Assembly: GCF_029867415.1 (NCBI RefSeq)
Contig: NC_081181.1
Coordinates: 75,612,144-75,676,143 of the forward strand
From: Vicia villosa
Taxonomy: Eukaryota > Streptophyta > Magnoliopsida > Fabales > Fabaceae
Direction of reading: 5' to 3'
Length of the DNA stretch: 64,000 nt
How positions within the stretch are numbered: the first letter of the stretch is position 1; every line of letters starts with the position of its first letter. Below, piece after piece: positions 1-11,231 of the stretch. The translations under genes were made by a program, and so were the position numbers. Below the pieces are notes generated by a model. It was not told the DNA's origin, made no database searches, and saw only the letters and a list, made by a program, of their open reading frames with translations.

Positions 1-289
1 ATAAATACATATTTTTGAAAATTCAAAGAGTAGTCTGCAGCATTAGAAAAGTAATGAATGGTGATTCAATACTAAAAAATTTATTATTTTTTGTGATAAT
101 TTCATTTACAAAAAGTATATAAAATATATCATTAATTGTATTTTAATATATAAATGTATCATTAAGTCTATTTTAATATATAAAATGTATCATTAATTCT
201 ATTTTAATATATAAAATATATTATTTTATATATTATATATTTAATTTCTTTTTGTGTCTATTTAATTATATTTTGTTATCATTTTCCTC

Positions 290-296
290 TATATAA
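290..296 (+). promoter_or_regulatory. TATA box of GASA-like copy 1
   Basis: TATATAA about 60 bases upstream of the start codon, conserved in the second copy at 21887-21893. A transcription start about 30 bases downstream would leave a short leader. Confidence 0.55.
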
Positions 297-355
297 CTCT
301 GTCTCCATCAAGAGGCTATGCATAAGAACAAGAGTGAAAGACAAAACAAACCATA

Positions 356-842
356 ATGACTAAATTCATTTGTTCATTTCTTCTCATGATTGTTTTCATT
401 TCTGTGATCCAAGATGCCTATGTAAGCAATTTTATCTCTCCATCTATTATGTATCTTTGAGTTTTCTGATATGAATTGCAATGACTTCAAATAATCTCAA
501 AAATTGTTTTTTGAGTTATTTGTTTTCCCCTTAATATACTAACCCATATTTACTTTTCTATTTTTTTATAGGCAGGTGGACAAGGATCACTTCTTTCTGA
601 AGGTAGTAATTTAAATTAGTTTTTGGTTTATTATTTTTTTAAAACTATGTTAATTTATTAATCTTATTCAAATTCAAACATTAATTTTTTTAGAATGTGA
701 GAGGGAATGTGAGAATCGTTGCTCAACAGCTATGGACAAGAAAGCATGTCTAACCTATTGTAACATTTCTTGTGGAAAATGTTTTTGTGTTCCATGTGGA
801 ACATATGGTCATAAGGAAGAATGTCCATGCTACAACAACTAG
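356..842 (+). CDS. GASA/snakin-like secreted cysteine-rich peptide, copy 1 (C-terminally truncated)
   Basis: Spliced gene: exon 1 356-421, exon 2 572-602, exon 3 694-842, all introns GT..AG. About 81 residues. Residues 1-23 form a hydrophobic signal peptide ending near DAYA; a short linker follows, then a GASA domain with the CxxxCxxxC start, the CVP.GTYG motif and CPCY. GASA proteins are small apoplastic peptides linked to gibberellin response, growth and antimicrobial defence. The family has twelve conserved cysteines. Here Cys VI is Ser (NISC in place of the family's xxCC) and Cys XII is lost because TAG (840-842) follows CYNN, where related proteins often have Trp. The conserved KCP tail is still encoded after the stop at 864-872. 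An extra Cys lies in VPCG, so the mature peptide has 11 cysteines. A TATA box at 290-296 and AATAAA at 937-942 frame the gene. It may be a functional shortened peptide or a recent pseudogene; the family call is secure, activity is not. Confidence 0.8.
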
Positions 843-936
843 AAAACTAAGAGAGGAACACCCAAATGTCCCAAGTTTCTCTATTGTTCCTGCATGCATA
901 AATCTCAGTCAAAGCAATTTATGTTTCTTGATTAAT

Positions 937-942
937 AATAAA
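937..942 (+). other. Polyadenylation signal of GASA-like copy 1
   Basis: AATAAA about 95 bases after the stop codon; the same position is conserved in copy 2 (22534-22539). Confidence 0.5.
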
Positions 943-1462
943 AAACAATACTTATATGTTGAAATCAATTATTGATATTATACAATTTGTGTTGGCCATG
1001 AATGATATGCAATCATGAAGTTGTCGCATTAAACCTAATTTCTCTAAATCAATAGGAATATCAATTAAAAGCCTTTTTTAAACTTGTAAGCATCACCTAC
1101 TAATATAATTCACATAAGTAAAAGAAACCGAAAATGTTGCGATATAATTTCTGTTCTAATTGCATGTGTTCATATTCTTTATGAGATTTAGTTGTCATAT
1201 TCTCCGAAGGTAGAGTCATCCTTTGTTTTTCTCTATTGGCTGATGTTATTTAGGGTAGTGTTGTTGTCTTGGGTGTTTTTTTTCTTCTGGGCAACTTTAT
1301 TTTTTGCTTTGGATGTAGTTGTTGTTTGCACTTTGTCGGGCAATTTTTTTCTGTCGGAAAAAATTATTTATTAAATTTTTCATGAGACAATTAATATTTC
1401 TCTTTTGTTTAATTCAATTATTGATATTTGTTCCTCTCATCTCTTATTATAAATTCCTCCTA

Positions 1463-1464
<2 letters not shown>

Positions 1465-1538
<74 letters not shown>
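1465..1538. repeat. (AT)n microsatellite
   Basis: Uninterrupted AT run of 74 bases. The orthologous tract in unit 2 (23070-23176) is longer, as expected for slippage. Confidence 0.95.
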
Positions 1539-1539
<1 letters not shown>

Positions 1540-1777
1540 GGGGCATATCAAGTGAGAATGATAGGAATAATTATTACTTCTTTGATAAATGAGTGAGATT
1601 ATGTATTTCATATGTGATTCTCTTTCATCAATTATGAAAAAGTAAAGTGTAAAATAAATGATATTTTGTAAAATGTGAATGAGTATAAGTTATATAAGAA
1701 TGTGAGAATTTAATAATAACCTTTTGATTTATATTTAATGATTGAGATTAAAAAAAATTTTAAACTTTTATTAATAA

Positions 1778-1809
1778 CTAGTGTCTTACCCGTGCGTTCG
1801 CACGGGTAC
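1778..1809 (-). other. Helitron 3' terminus (CTAG plus hairpin)
   Basis: CTAG at 1778-1781. The stem pairs 1787-1796 with 1799-1808 (TACCCGTGCG with its complement). Classic Helitron 3' end in minus orientation. Confidence 0.88.
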
Positions 1810-1883
1810 CCGTCGTTTTCGCGCATTGTGATTGAGAAAAATAAAAGATGATAGGGAAAGTGTTATTTTGTTCAATATAGATA

Positions 1884-1914
1884 CTAGTTTGTATACCCGT
1901 GCGAGGCACGGGTT
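1884..1914 (-). other. Second Helitron 3' terminus, nested
   Basis: CTAG at 1884-1887 after A1883, spacer TTTGTAT, then stem ACCCGTGC (1895-1902), loop GAG, GCACGGGT (1906-1913). Same orientation as the outer end, 106 bases inside it. I could not place its 5' end, so the nested element is unbounded on the right. Confidence 0.72.
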
Positions 1915-1954
1915 TAAATTTAGTATGATTGATTTTGATTAGTATGACTATAAC

Positions 1955-2663
1955 CAGGGGCGGATCTAGACATTATATAATGGTGTGGCTAAATATAAAA
2001 AAATTATAAATTAAATTAAATAAAAAATAATAAAATATTATTTAAAGCAATACAAATTTGAGAGGTGGTGCTAGTGTTTCAAAAACTGGATTGAATCGGC
2101 GAGTTGAATCGGAAATCAGAAAGGTCATTGGTTTGATTTGATTGTTGGATTGTATAAGTTATTAACTCAATGAGAGTTGGCCAAAAGCGATTAAAACTAA
2201 TAAAAACGGATAAATCGACGACTTAGGAAAATCCACTGATTAAATGCTTATTTTATTTTGTAAGGAAAAGAAAAAACAACGTTGTTTTGATAATTTTTTG
2301 GAAAAATAAAATTAAAATATAAGTAGACTTTGTTCAAATAAATTAAAATAATTTTTTTTTGATAATTTGGAATAACTTTTTGTCAGTGAAATTAAATTTA
2401 TGTATAGAAATTAAATTAAAAGAATGAAGTCGTAAAATTATGATATTTTAAAAATTGGTAGGTATCGTGATTTTTTTAGAGATTGAGTTATCTGATTCAA
2501 CCGATTTACTAACTATATAAATTTGTTATAAAGACTGGTTTATTCAATTGAATTATTTGATTTAGTCATACGGTTCGATTAAAGATCAAATAATTCGACC
2601 AATAAATTAATAATTCATCATCATCGATTTAATGACTGATCAAACTTTTAAAATATTAAAAAA

Positions 2664-2717
<54 letters not shown>

Positions 2718-2873
2718 CATTCAAAAATAGATTTTGAAGTTGTCTCTCATTTTCTATTTGATTTTATTGTTGTTTTATTTCTACATGTCTCACCAATTTT
2801 TTTTCTAAATTTCTCATTTTTAAAATTTTGGTGTCGCTATAGCCACAGTATGCCACCATATGGATCCGTCCAG
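1955..2873. mobile_element. Non-autonomous inverted-repeat DNA transposon with 9-bp TSD (Mutator-like)
   Basis: The left end reads CAGGGGCGGATC; the right end read in reverse complement is CTGGACGGATCC. Both are flanked by the exact 9-mer GACTATAAC (1946-1954 and 2874-2882). It is 919 bases with no coding capacity and holds an (AT)n tract near 2668-2714. A 9-bp duplication fits Mutator-like elements; superfamily is inferred from TSD length only. Confidence 0.75.
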
Positions 2874-2934
2874 GACTATAACGAATTTCAAAATAACTAT
2901 AAAATGATTAGATATTCACGGCCTTGGATCGTCT

Positions 2935-2949
2935 CCGTGCGAGGCACGG
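2935..2949 (-). other. Degenerate Helitron-type hairpin
   Basis: CCGTGC-GAG-GCACGG, matching the stem and loop of the terminus at 1895-1913, but no CTAG lies at the proper distance. Probably an eroded end. Confidence 0.4.
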
Positions 2950-4469
2950 GATAAAAAGATTCAATAAAACTTTATACATAATAAAAACATTTACTCTCAT
3001 TTCAAACATTCAATAAAAAGTATTTGATAATTTATTTATTTTTCAAAAATATTGACTTTTGAGATGGAATTTTTCAAATATTAAAAATATTTTTTATTTA
3101 TTGACTCACGTTTTAAAATTAAGAATTGTTTTTAACAAAGATACATAAGATTCATATAGTATGAATTTACATTAACAAAAATATTATACGAATATAAAAT
3201 TCATATATTATACATTTACATTCATTCATCTTTCTTATAAATATTTAATACATAATAAAATAAATTAAATAGATAACTATCCATTTGTTTTTTTCATAAG
3301 AAAAAGTTGTGATTTCTATATATCATATTATCTTACATTTTTTGTTAAAACAAATATTATATCAACTTTTAGTATAAATGTTACCATTTTAGAGGACCCA
3401 TTCACCATAGAATCTCCACGTCATTTTGGTCCCTCACAAAAATTTCATAATCCAAATTAGTCCTCCACAAAAAAAGGACCCAATTTATCCCTTACAAAAT
3501 ATAACCGGGTCATATTAGTCTTTCTGTAAATATTTTTTTAAACCATTTTTTTCTTCTAAACCGTGACTGGACCGCGAAGTCGTATTTTATTTTTTATTTT
3601 TCAGTTTTTTAAATACTAAATTGTTTTTTATTTTTAATTTCAATTTTATTTTTAAACAATTCAGATTTTAAAATATACAAAAAGATAACATTTGTTCTAA
3701 GAAGGAATTGAACTCAAGACATTTAGGTTACATCTTATGTCTTTACCACTATGTCAACATACATTGATGACAAATAATTGACATGATTTATAGTAATATT
3801 AAACAATTATGAATTTAAAACAAAAAACATAAATTTTGGTACCTGCGGGGTCTCAAACCCAAATCCCTTCAAATTAAATAGTAGTCACTTCATTGTAAAT
3901 ATGAAAAGTCCCTTCATATTTACAGATTTGAAGGGACTTGAGTTTGAGACCTCATGTGTACAACTTTGCATTGATTAATTTTTGGGCAGCTTTGCATTGA
4001 TTAATTTTTGCCTCAATAAATTCCAAACGTGAGAATCAAAATAGAATGAGCGATGTTTGATCTTTCCAATGGTCCAACCACTTCTTATTTCACGTGGAAA
4101 AATAAAAACAAAGGATCATTGATAAGAGATTCTTGAGATTTCTAATAGTGAAACTAATACTAACAACGTCACGTATTTCAATATCAATTTTTATTATATA
4201 AATAATTAAGTAAATATAATCAAATAATTAAATAAATAAAATAAATAAATAAATAAGTAATAAAATTTACTATAAATAGAATGGAAAGAAAATGTTAGAA
4301 TGCATAAGAGAGTGACACTTGTCAAACTTGCCAAAATACTCCTTTTGCTTTATTATATTAAATGATTATTATAGAAGTAAATATCCTAAAAACAAATATG
4401 TAAAATATAGAATTTTTTTTTTCAATAGGTTGGACCAAAGTTTGTGATATATTGATTACTAAACATTAT
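2950..4469. other. AT-rich Helitron interior without a gene
   Basis: No credible coding frame. The one structured element is an imperfect inverted repeat: arms 3847-3874 and 3926-3953 share the GGGTCTCAAAC and AAATCCCTTCAAAT blocks around a 51-base loop. Confidence 0.6.
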
Positions 4470-4791
4470 TTTCCCCTTAATATTCAATATTTCGATCAGT
4501 AACTTCGTGTTCCCGTTAATATTTAATATTTTGATCAGTAACTTCATGTTCCCGTTAATATTTAATATTTTGATCAGTAACTCACGTTTTCGTTAATATT
4601 GAATATTTTATTCAGTAACTTCATGTTCCCGCTAATATTCATTATTTTGATCAGCAACTTCCCGTTAATATTTAATATTTTGATCAGTAACTTTATGTTC
4701 CCGTTAATATTCATTATTTTAATCAGTAAGTCCGTGTTCCCGTTAATATTAATTATTTTGATCAATAACTTCGTGTTCCGTTAATATTTCA
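4470..4791. repeat. 39-bp minisatellite, about 8 units
   Basis: Direct repeats of about 39 bases, each starting TTCCCGTTAATATT and containing GATCAGTAACTT. Some units have small deletions. The period is a multiple of three, so spurious open frames run through both strands; they are not genes. Internal minisatellites are common in non-autonomous Helitrons. Confidence 0.92.
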
Positions 4792-5183
4792 AATTTATTC
4801 TAGTTAATATTAAAAAAAATATCAGTAAAAGGTATCAGTAAAAGATTAAATTTGGGTTAAAATTGAAAAAGTTATAAAAAATACTAATATTAAAAAATGA
4901 ATATTGAAAATAAAAAGTAATTAAGAAAATAAAGTTTATATGTTGTTTTATTAGTATGCAATAAAAATTGGAAAGATCAATTATTTGACTTAAGTTATTA
5001 ATGTTTTACCAATAGTAGAACAAAATGTGACCTGCATAAAGAACAGACAACACAATGTCGATTGTCCAATAAACTTATTCACATTTACTATTAACTTACT
5101 AATATTTAAATCAATAGCAAACTTGTTCTTGTTATTAATTAATATTTGAACCAATAGCTTAATATCAGTATTATATGCGCGTA

Positions 5184-5214
5184 CTGTATCAATACCCATG
5201 TGTTCGCATGGGTA
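5184..5214 (-). other. Diverged third copy of the Helitron 3' hairpin
   Basis: Stem 5193-5202 with 5205-5214 has the same architecture as 1787-1808 with a few changes, including one T-G wobble. CTGT stands at 5184-5187 where CTAG would be expected. The gypsy target site GTACT overlaps its edge. Confidence 0.55.
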
Positions 5215-5216
5215 CT

Positions 5217-7599
5217 TGTAACACCCCATACATAACTAACTAGTATATTCTGCATGAAACGTTAAAATTGATATTGAGTACATACAAAAGCTATAGATAT
5301 AGAGAGATCCATATAAAATACAACATGAAATTCTACTAAGAATTACAACACATGTGCCTTCAATGGATCTGCACAGCGGAAAATGAGATCTGACGAGGTC
5401 TCCGAGCCATCACCACTTTAAGCCGTCAATCCGAACCTGCTATCTGTCAAACGCTACTAAACTGCACCTGAAAAAAATATAAGTTGATTGGAGTGAGATT
5501 ACTAAATCTCAGTGAGTCCTCCTATCCTATGGGTCCACTTGGTTCTACAGGGTACATGCATCAACAAAACCGAATCCACCATTGATCCGGGGTTTATCCT
5601 CACATCCGGTACAAGTACGGAGAAAACAAGTGACTCGTCCACCATTGGACTTGCCTAAAACAAATACACATTGTATAGCAAACAAGTATGCAAACCCGCA
5701 TCCATATACGGGGAATCCAGAAGTGTAACAACCTCGGCTAGATTATGGAATAAATGCATCCTCGATGAGTAACCTCCTGCCTATTGTCAAGGGACATGTA
5801 CAAGCACACTGAAAGACGATTAAACGGGTTCCCATAAGCCTAAGTGGCCGCGAGATGACCTTAGCCTAATTGGCGTCATTGTCCCGTTAACCTTCTTCAC
5901 GCTAGTGAGTTACGCCGAGTACAAACCGCCACCTTGACGCCTGAGCCCATCGGGCGAAAGCCTAGTATTAGTCTACGTGACTTCACTAGAGGTGAGTTAC
6001 CTCATTATGCATTAGCCTACATGGCCGCATAACCCCACCATACCGAGCACGCAAGTGTGTTAATGCCAAGTGAGTAGAACCCCGTACAGAAACTCAGGAG
6101 CACACTGCAACGGTAGCTCAGATGCACACCATATCGAACAATACACATGAACGGGTTATTCCATTGGACTACACGGTCCGGGAGGGCTCATAGACTCCAT
6201 AGTCGGAGCAGCGTCCCAATCTAGCCTTCCGGCCACTTCGATTCAAGCATACAGAAATATGACGTAATGTCAAGGTCACAAACAATACAATCAAACCAAT
6301 CATTTAACCAAAACGACAGTGTCCTCATATTTTCATGTATAGCACATAATGATATAACATAGCAGTTAAGGATAATGAAGTAAATTCGGTGTATATATAT
6401 ATAATTCTCATGTTATCAGTGTCGCACTTAACTGAAGGTGCATCAGATATATCAAAAAAATATATTATTTAGATATCGAGACTAATTTTCCTAGATAGTA
6501 CGTCTCGTTAGCTTTCTAACGGTATATGGTACGCGTCAAACGGATATACAAAGTGGGAGTTATGAATTTTCAAAATTCTGAAAATTCTGCTCAGCATGCA
6601 GAGTAACGGGTTACTTCATTTCAAGTAACCGGTTACTTCAGCCCATAATCCATTTTTTTCACTTTTCGCTCCCAGGTAACCGGTTACCTCATCCAAGTAA
6701 CCGGTTACTTCACCTGCAAAACCCAAAATTCTGCATTTTAAAGCTTCTAAACCAGTCCCAAATACTTCTAATTGATTCTAAGCATCACCTATATCATTTC
6801 CACGAATTTTAACATGCAACACTGATCAAGATATACCAGCCAATGGCTAATAAAAAACAACTAACAATTAACACAATTAACATGTTAGTGACAAGAATTT
6901 ATGATTATCTCTCACAATCCCCAAACCCCAATTGTCCCCAACATGCAAAACCCCAAAGCTTCTATCTAAGGACTCACCTTGGATTAATAGAGGTTTAGAT
7001 GGTGTTAATGCAGCCTTTGAACTCTTATCTTACTCAAACATCCATCTCCATTAGCGAGAAATTCGTAGCTCACATTCATACACATTCATCATTGACCACC
7101 CAACTTCAAACTCGATTTTCTCCTTCAATACAACACCTATGGGTGCGAACCATATGTGCAAATCGAAGAGAATTTCGTTAGCTTTCCAACGGGACCATAA
7201 TCACTACGATCGGAGTTACGAGCAGGGAGTTATACCTGATTTAGTGGAGCTGCACTATGGAATACGAAAATGGAAATATGAACTTCTTCCTCCTCTTTCT
7301 CTTAAGTGATTCTTCCTTTCTTTCTCCACAAATTCTGATTTAGAAAGTCCAACACCAAACAATGCCTTAAGTTCTCATGCAAGTGATGCTTATTGTCCAA
7401 TTTCCCCCCTTCAACTAATCTTTATTCACAACAATGCCATTATGTTCATATCCAAACAAATCCCTTAAATTCTAACTAGTCCACTTGTTCTTATAATAAT
7501 CCTAAGTAAATTAACATAAGCCAATACCAATGTGCCTTCTAATCATCACTTAGCCAATTAAATGATAATTAACTTGTGTCGGAGAATCGGGGTATTACA
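5217..7599 (-). repeat. Gypsy LTR 1 (3' LTR)
   Basis: 2383 bases, ends TG..CA (TGTAACACCCC to GGGGTATTACA). Same length as LTR 2. Contains a cluster of 16-bp palindromes at 6601-6710. Confidence 0.92.
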
Positions 7600-7612
7600 T
7601 TCTCCCCCCCTT
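7600..7612 (-). other. Polypurine tract of the gypsy element
   Basis: On the minus strand AAGGGGGGGAGAA directly precedes LTR 1; it primes plus-strand DNA synthesis. A second copy lies at 13615 beside LTR 2. Confidence 0.8.
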
Positions 7613-10600
7613 AAATTGAATTCGTCCTCGAATTCTTTCCGGTCACCACAGAAACAACGTGTCCAAATCTATACCAACCAGGGGATGAAATGTTCCTTAC
7701 ATTTCTCTTCAGATAATCTCACTACTCTGTCTGAGGGTCATTCCACACGAAGAGATATAATCTGCCAAATACTTGCATCCCACTATACATGATCAGAAAC
7801 TCTAATCCTCATGCAAACCATCTATGTAGATACTTCGTCTTGACATACCTGGGGAAATATCCTTCCAGGGTCCTTAACCTTCACTGCTCTGCACTGAAAC
7901 CCCAGAACTTCAGAAACCCTAGTAATCCACTTATGTTGGATATCCCTCGTTTCACTCTCTAGTGTGTTCACCCTCGTTCAACAAACATTACTGATTCACT
8001 CAGCTCCTTGAAATACCTCACACATGAGAATTACCACCACAACGTCACTTCTGCGATAACACTTCAAGTTATTCTCCACTCGAGTCCATACAATGTTATT
8101 AGGTGATCTGCGAATTCCTTGGTCTTAACCTCTGGTTCCTAATGTCTTAGGATAATTGTCCCAAATTTACCTTTACTTATACAACTGAATCTCCTTACTT
8201 TAACCCTTACTCCAGTTTAGACATAACAACTGTCACCGTAAACCGCGAAGGTGTAATCATCTTGCAACTATAGCCTTGATATTCGAAAACTTCGAACAAC
8301 ATTCTACTAATAAGACGCGAAATTCAACAACTGACCTGCAACCATTGTACCAGTCTTCATGTACAATCATAGTACACAAGGCATAACCACAAAGAACTTG
8401 CGCCAACTAAATGTCCTCTCTAGCCTTCAGCATTTCGACGGTCTGATACTCAGTCCAACCCTTGTGACTTGCAAGCTAAACTGATGACCTACGAACATCG
8501 GACCGCATGCCATCCACAAAAATGTATTCCCAAGCTGGTCCATTGACAACACCTCTCGAGTTATGGTGATCCTCGAGAGACTAGAACGAACGAAACGCTG
8601 CTTCGACAATTTCCCTTAGGAAGATACTTTCATCCCAACATAAAATCCTACAAATAGTCCGTTCGTTCCTACCTCAGACTTATCTGATTCTTTCTCGATC
8701 CGTTGCTCTACTCTGATTCCAACAATTCACACACCTTGAAATCCTCTGAGTCACATTATATCCATAATTCACTTAGTTTCCATTAATACACAATAATTCC
8801 TTATCTACAATTGTCCAATTACAACATGTACCAGAACTTCACGCGCACTCCTTGCCAACTATTCCTCGAGGATGAGTACTTCTCAAAATCAAGTCTCTAT
8901 ATACTCTATCATTCTGGGCCAGGTCCATTCAACACGTCTTCAGTCACACACTACGGTTCCATAACGTCGAAAGCCAAATACTCATTGACTTAGAAATCGT
9001 CCTTCGTTACTGATTCCCATAGTGTATAACCGTTATGTCTGTCATTCCAACAAATCTTGTTGCTCAGCCGGTATATCGAACCCTTCACAATGTACTGCAA
9101 CTCCTGATAACTCTAGCAGTTTTACACAAATTCTACCCAACCATACACCTTCATTCTCTTTGCGTAGTATCACCTCTGATAACTCGTGCGAGTTACTGAT
9201 ATAACAATCCTCCCATAGCCACACTCCATTCACACAGTCATCTAATGTATGTTCCACCTCTGAATCAAACACTAAACTGACTTCCTCGGCGGCCGCATCC
9301 TTCATCGCGGTACTTCCAACAGTCTGAGTGTAGCCACAATGCAAGAAATTGCACTTTGAATATCTCTCCTATAGACTCCTCAGAAGTTCTCAAACCAAAA
9401 TGTCTATGCTTTACCAAATTGACATTTCTTCACTCAGAGTATCTACAGACACTCTACCAGATATGTCACACATCAAACTAGTCCAAGATACAATTCGTAT
9501 ATTCTATCACCGATCGCCAATGGTACATGATAGCCACTCACCATGCTGACCGGGATATCATGACCGCACATGAGTTCCACTCTAGACACTCATGCAAAAA
9601 TGTCCAACTTAACACTTCATGAAACGAGAACGTCCCCAAGGTACAATCTGATACTAACTCACGCGATCACGATCACTCAGAGTCTCCATAAGTATAGGAT
9701 TGTATCTTGATCCATTTCACCATCGTCTGCCTAATTATTCCTTTACTATCGAGCGCGACATATGGATCCTCATCCCACATTCCGTATGAGAGTCTGGATC
9801 TGCGTCTCATGAATATCACATCAGAATTCTACCTTGAGCTTCGTAACACCTTTGTCCCACACATGTTCGAAAAAGACGACTCACGCATCTTATGCACGAT
9901 AGCAATACTGTGGCATTATACCCGTTTGGTAGTACCAACATGGTGGTCCAACTCCGAGACCATGTATCCAAGTAACCTACCTCTGTGGCGTATAACAATA
10001 TCCACGCGTATCCTAAAGTCACAACCGACAAGTGTCTGAACAGACCGCCAATAGGTTCATCGTTCCTCAAGTCTTTCGAATCACACTCTTCAGGATGCTA
10101 AAACCTAAGAGTGTTACACATCAAGGTTATTTACTCGGAAAGCCAAAACGCCAAGCACGAAGATTTGGAGTTCAACTTCGTATTACCATGCAGTGCGCGT
10201 ACCCACTCGTCCCACGCATGCATGAGATTCCAAGGATAATTCAGTTCAGATAGAAATACTATGGTCCTTAACAACTGACACAACTGCGGTCATCCTGCTG
10301 ACGTTCCAGATAGATGCTAGTTCTTACTTGCCTTGACACCCAACGCCAAGCATAGTTCTATGGCTTCACTCGGGGTCAGACGAACAATAACTAATAAAAA
10401 CTTAGGTTACTGCATTTCACGCTTCTACATCATTTCATATTCCACCTAGCGTAGTTCTAGAACTTAAATATAAAATGATAAGAACAGAAATACATACCCT
10501 CTTCTATCGACCGGATATCCAAACCTTGCCCAATCGTAAGTTACCACACTCGTACCTTCCACCAACATTTACTAGGTAACTACTCTGGCTTAGGGTACTT

Positions 10601-11217
10601 CGAGTTAAATCAGGATCTAATACTTCACCCATCCAATCACTGTCTGTACTAGCATAATCAGAAAGGTCTGACTTCTGTGTCCGCACTTCCCAAGATTATG
10701 CTGTCCTATCAGCTCACCAGTCACATCCAACACCGGCATCATCATCAGTACTGAGTCCTACCAAGTCCTAGCTCAACACCTTCGGAGAATCTCACTTACA
10801 AGGTTCCTACTCAATCCTATTTAGATTTCCCTTGCTATTACCAAGACTTAGAGAAAGTTTACTTCGTCCAATCAAAATCCTAGGGGATCTAGCTGTCTCC
10901 ACCCACACCTTGGTAGTTCGGGTATTACTCCTTTGTGTCAAACGCTCCTCTTAATTCTAACAACTCCAATATTATCTACTTACAACGTCCAAACAATCCA
11001 TTACTCATCCCACTCCAACTACTTGGGTTCACAATACTTACAGGTTTACGAGTCCTCGGGGCGACTCTGCCGTAATTCTACTATCTCACACTCAGTTGAT
11101 GAGTTGATCAAGTTCAACAACTGAATGAGATATTAGTAAAATCAGGCTAGCAACGCACACATGTGAGGAGGAAAGGAATTGCTAGTGATGTCTCATGGCT
11201 CGGCCGAGAATCGACCT

Positions 11218-11229
11218 GCTCTGATACCA
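11218..11229 (-). other. Primer-binding site, initiator tRNA-Met type
   Basis: Minus strand TGGTATCAGAGC, two bases inside the middle LTR. This is the usual plant tRNA-iMet complement. Confidence 0.85.
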
Positions 11230-11231
11230 AC

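Larger units (their letters stand above)
1..1777 (+). repeat. Tandem unit 1, left part (gene-bearing block A)
   Basis: Position 1 aligns with 21594, and the two blocks stay closely similar through the GASA-like gene, its 3' flank and an (AT)n tract up to 1777 (= 23418). The unit continues at 20294 after the Helitron. Without that insertion the tandem period is 3077 bases. The left edge lies outside the window. Confidence 0.9.
7600..11231 (-). mobile_element. Gypsy internal region 1, no coding capacity recognised
   Basis: 3632 bases between two LTRs. That is too short for a full gag-pol, and the longest open stretch is about 110 codons with no protease, RT, RNase H or integrase motif that I can see on either strand. 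This matches a large non-autonomous derivative (LARD-like) or a strongly decayed chromovirus. The partial second copy (13615-15804) is highly similar, so the non-coding state predates the duplication. Confidence 0.65.

Noticed and set aside
356..842. Nodule-specific cysteine-rich (NCR) or defensin gene
   Set aside because: Cysteine spacing, CVP.GTYG and CPCY match GASA/snakin, not the four- or six-cysteine NCR pattern or defensins.
1319..1555. Open frames of Tyr-Ile repeats (also near 20474, 23058 and 23629)
   Set aside because: They are translations of (AT)n microsatellites.
4574..4784. Repetitive open frames on both strands
   Set aside because: Artefact of the 39-bp minisatellite, whose period is a multiple of three.
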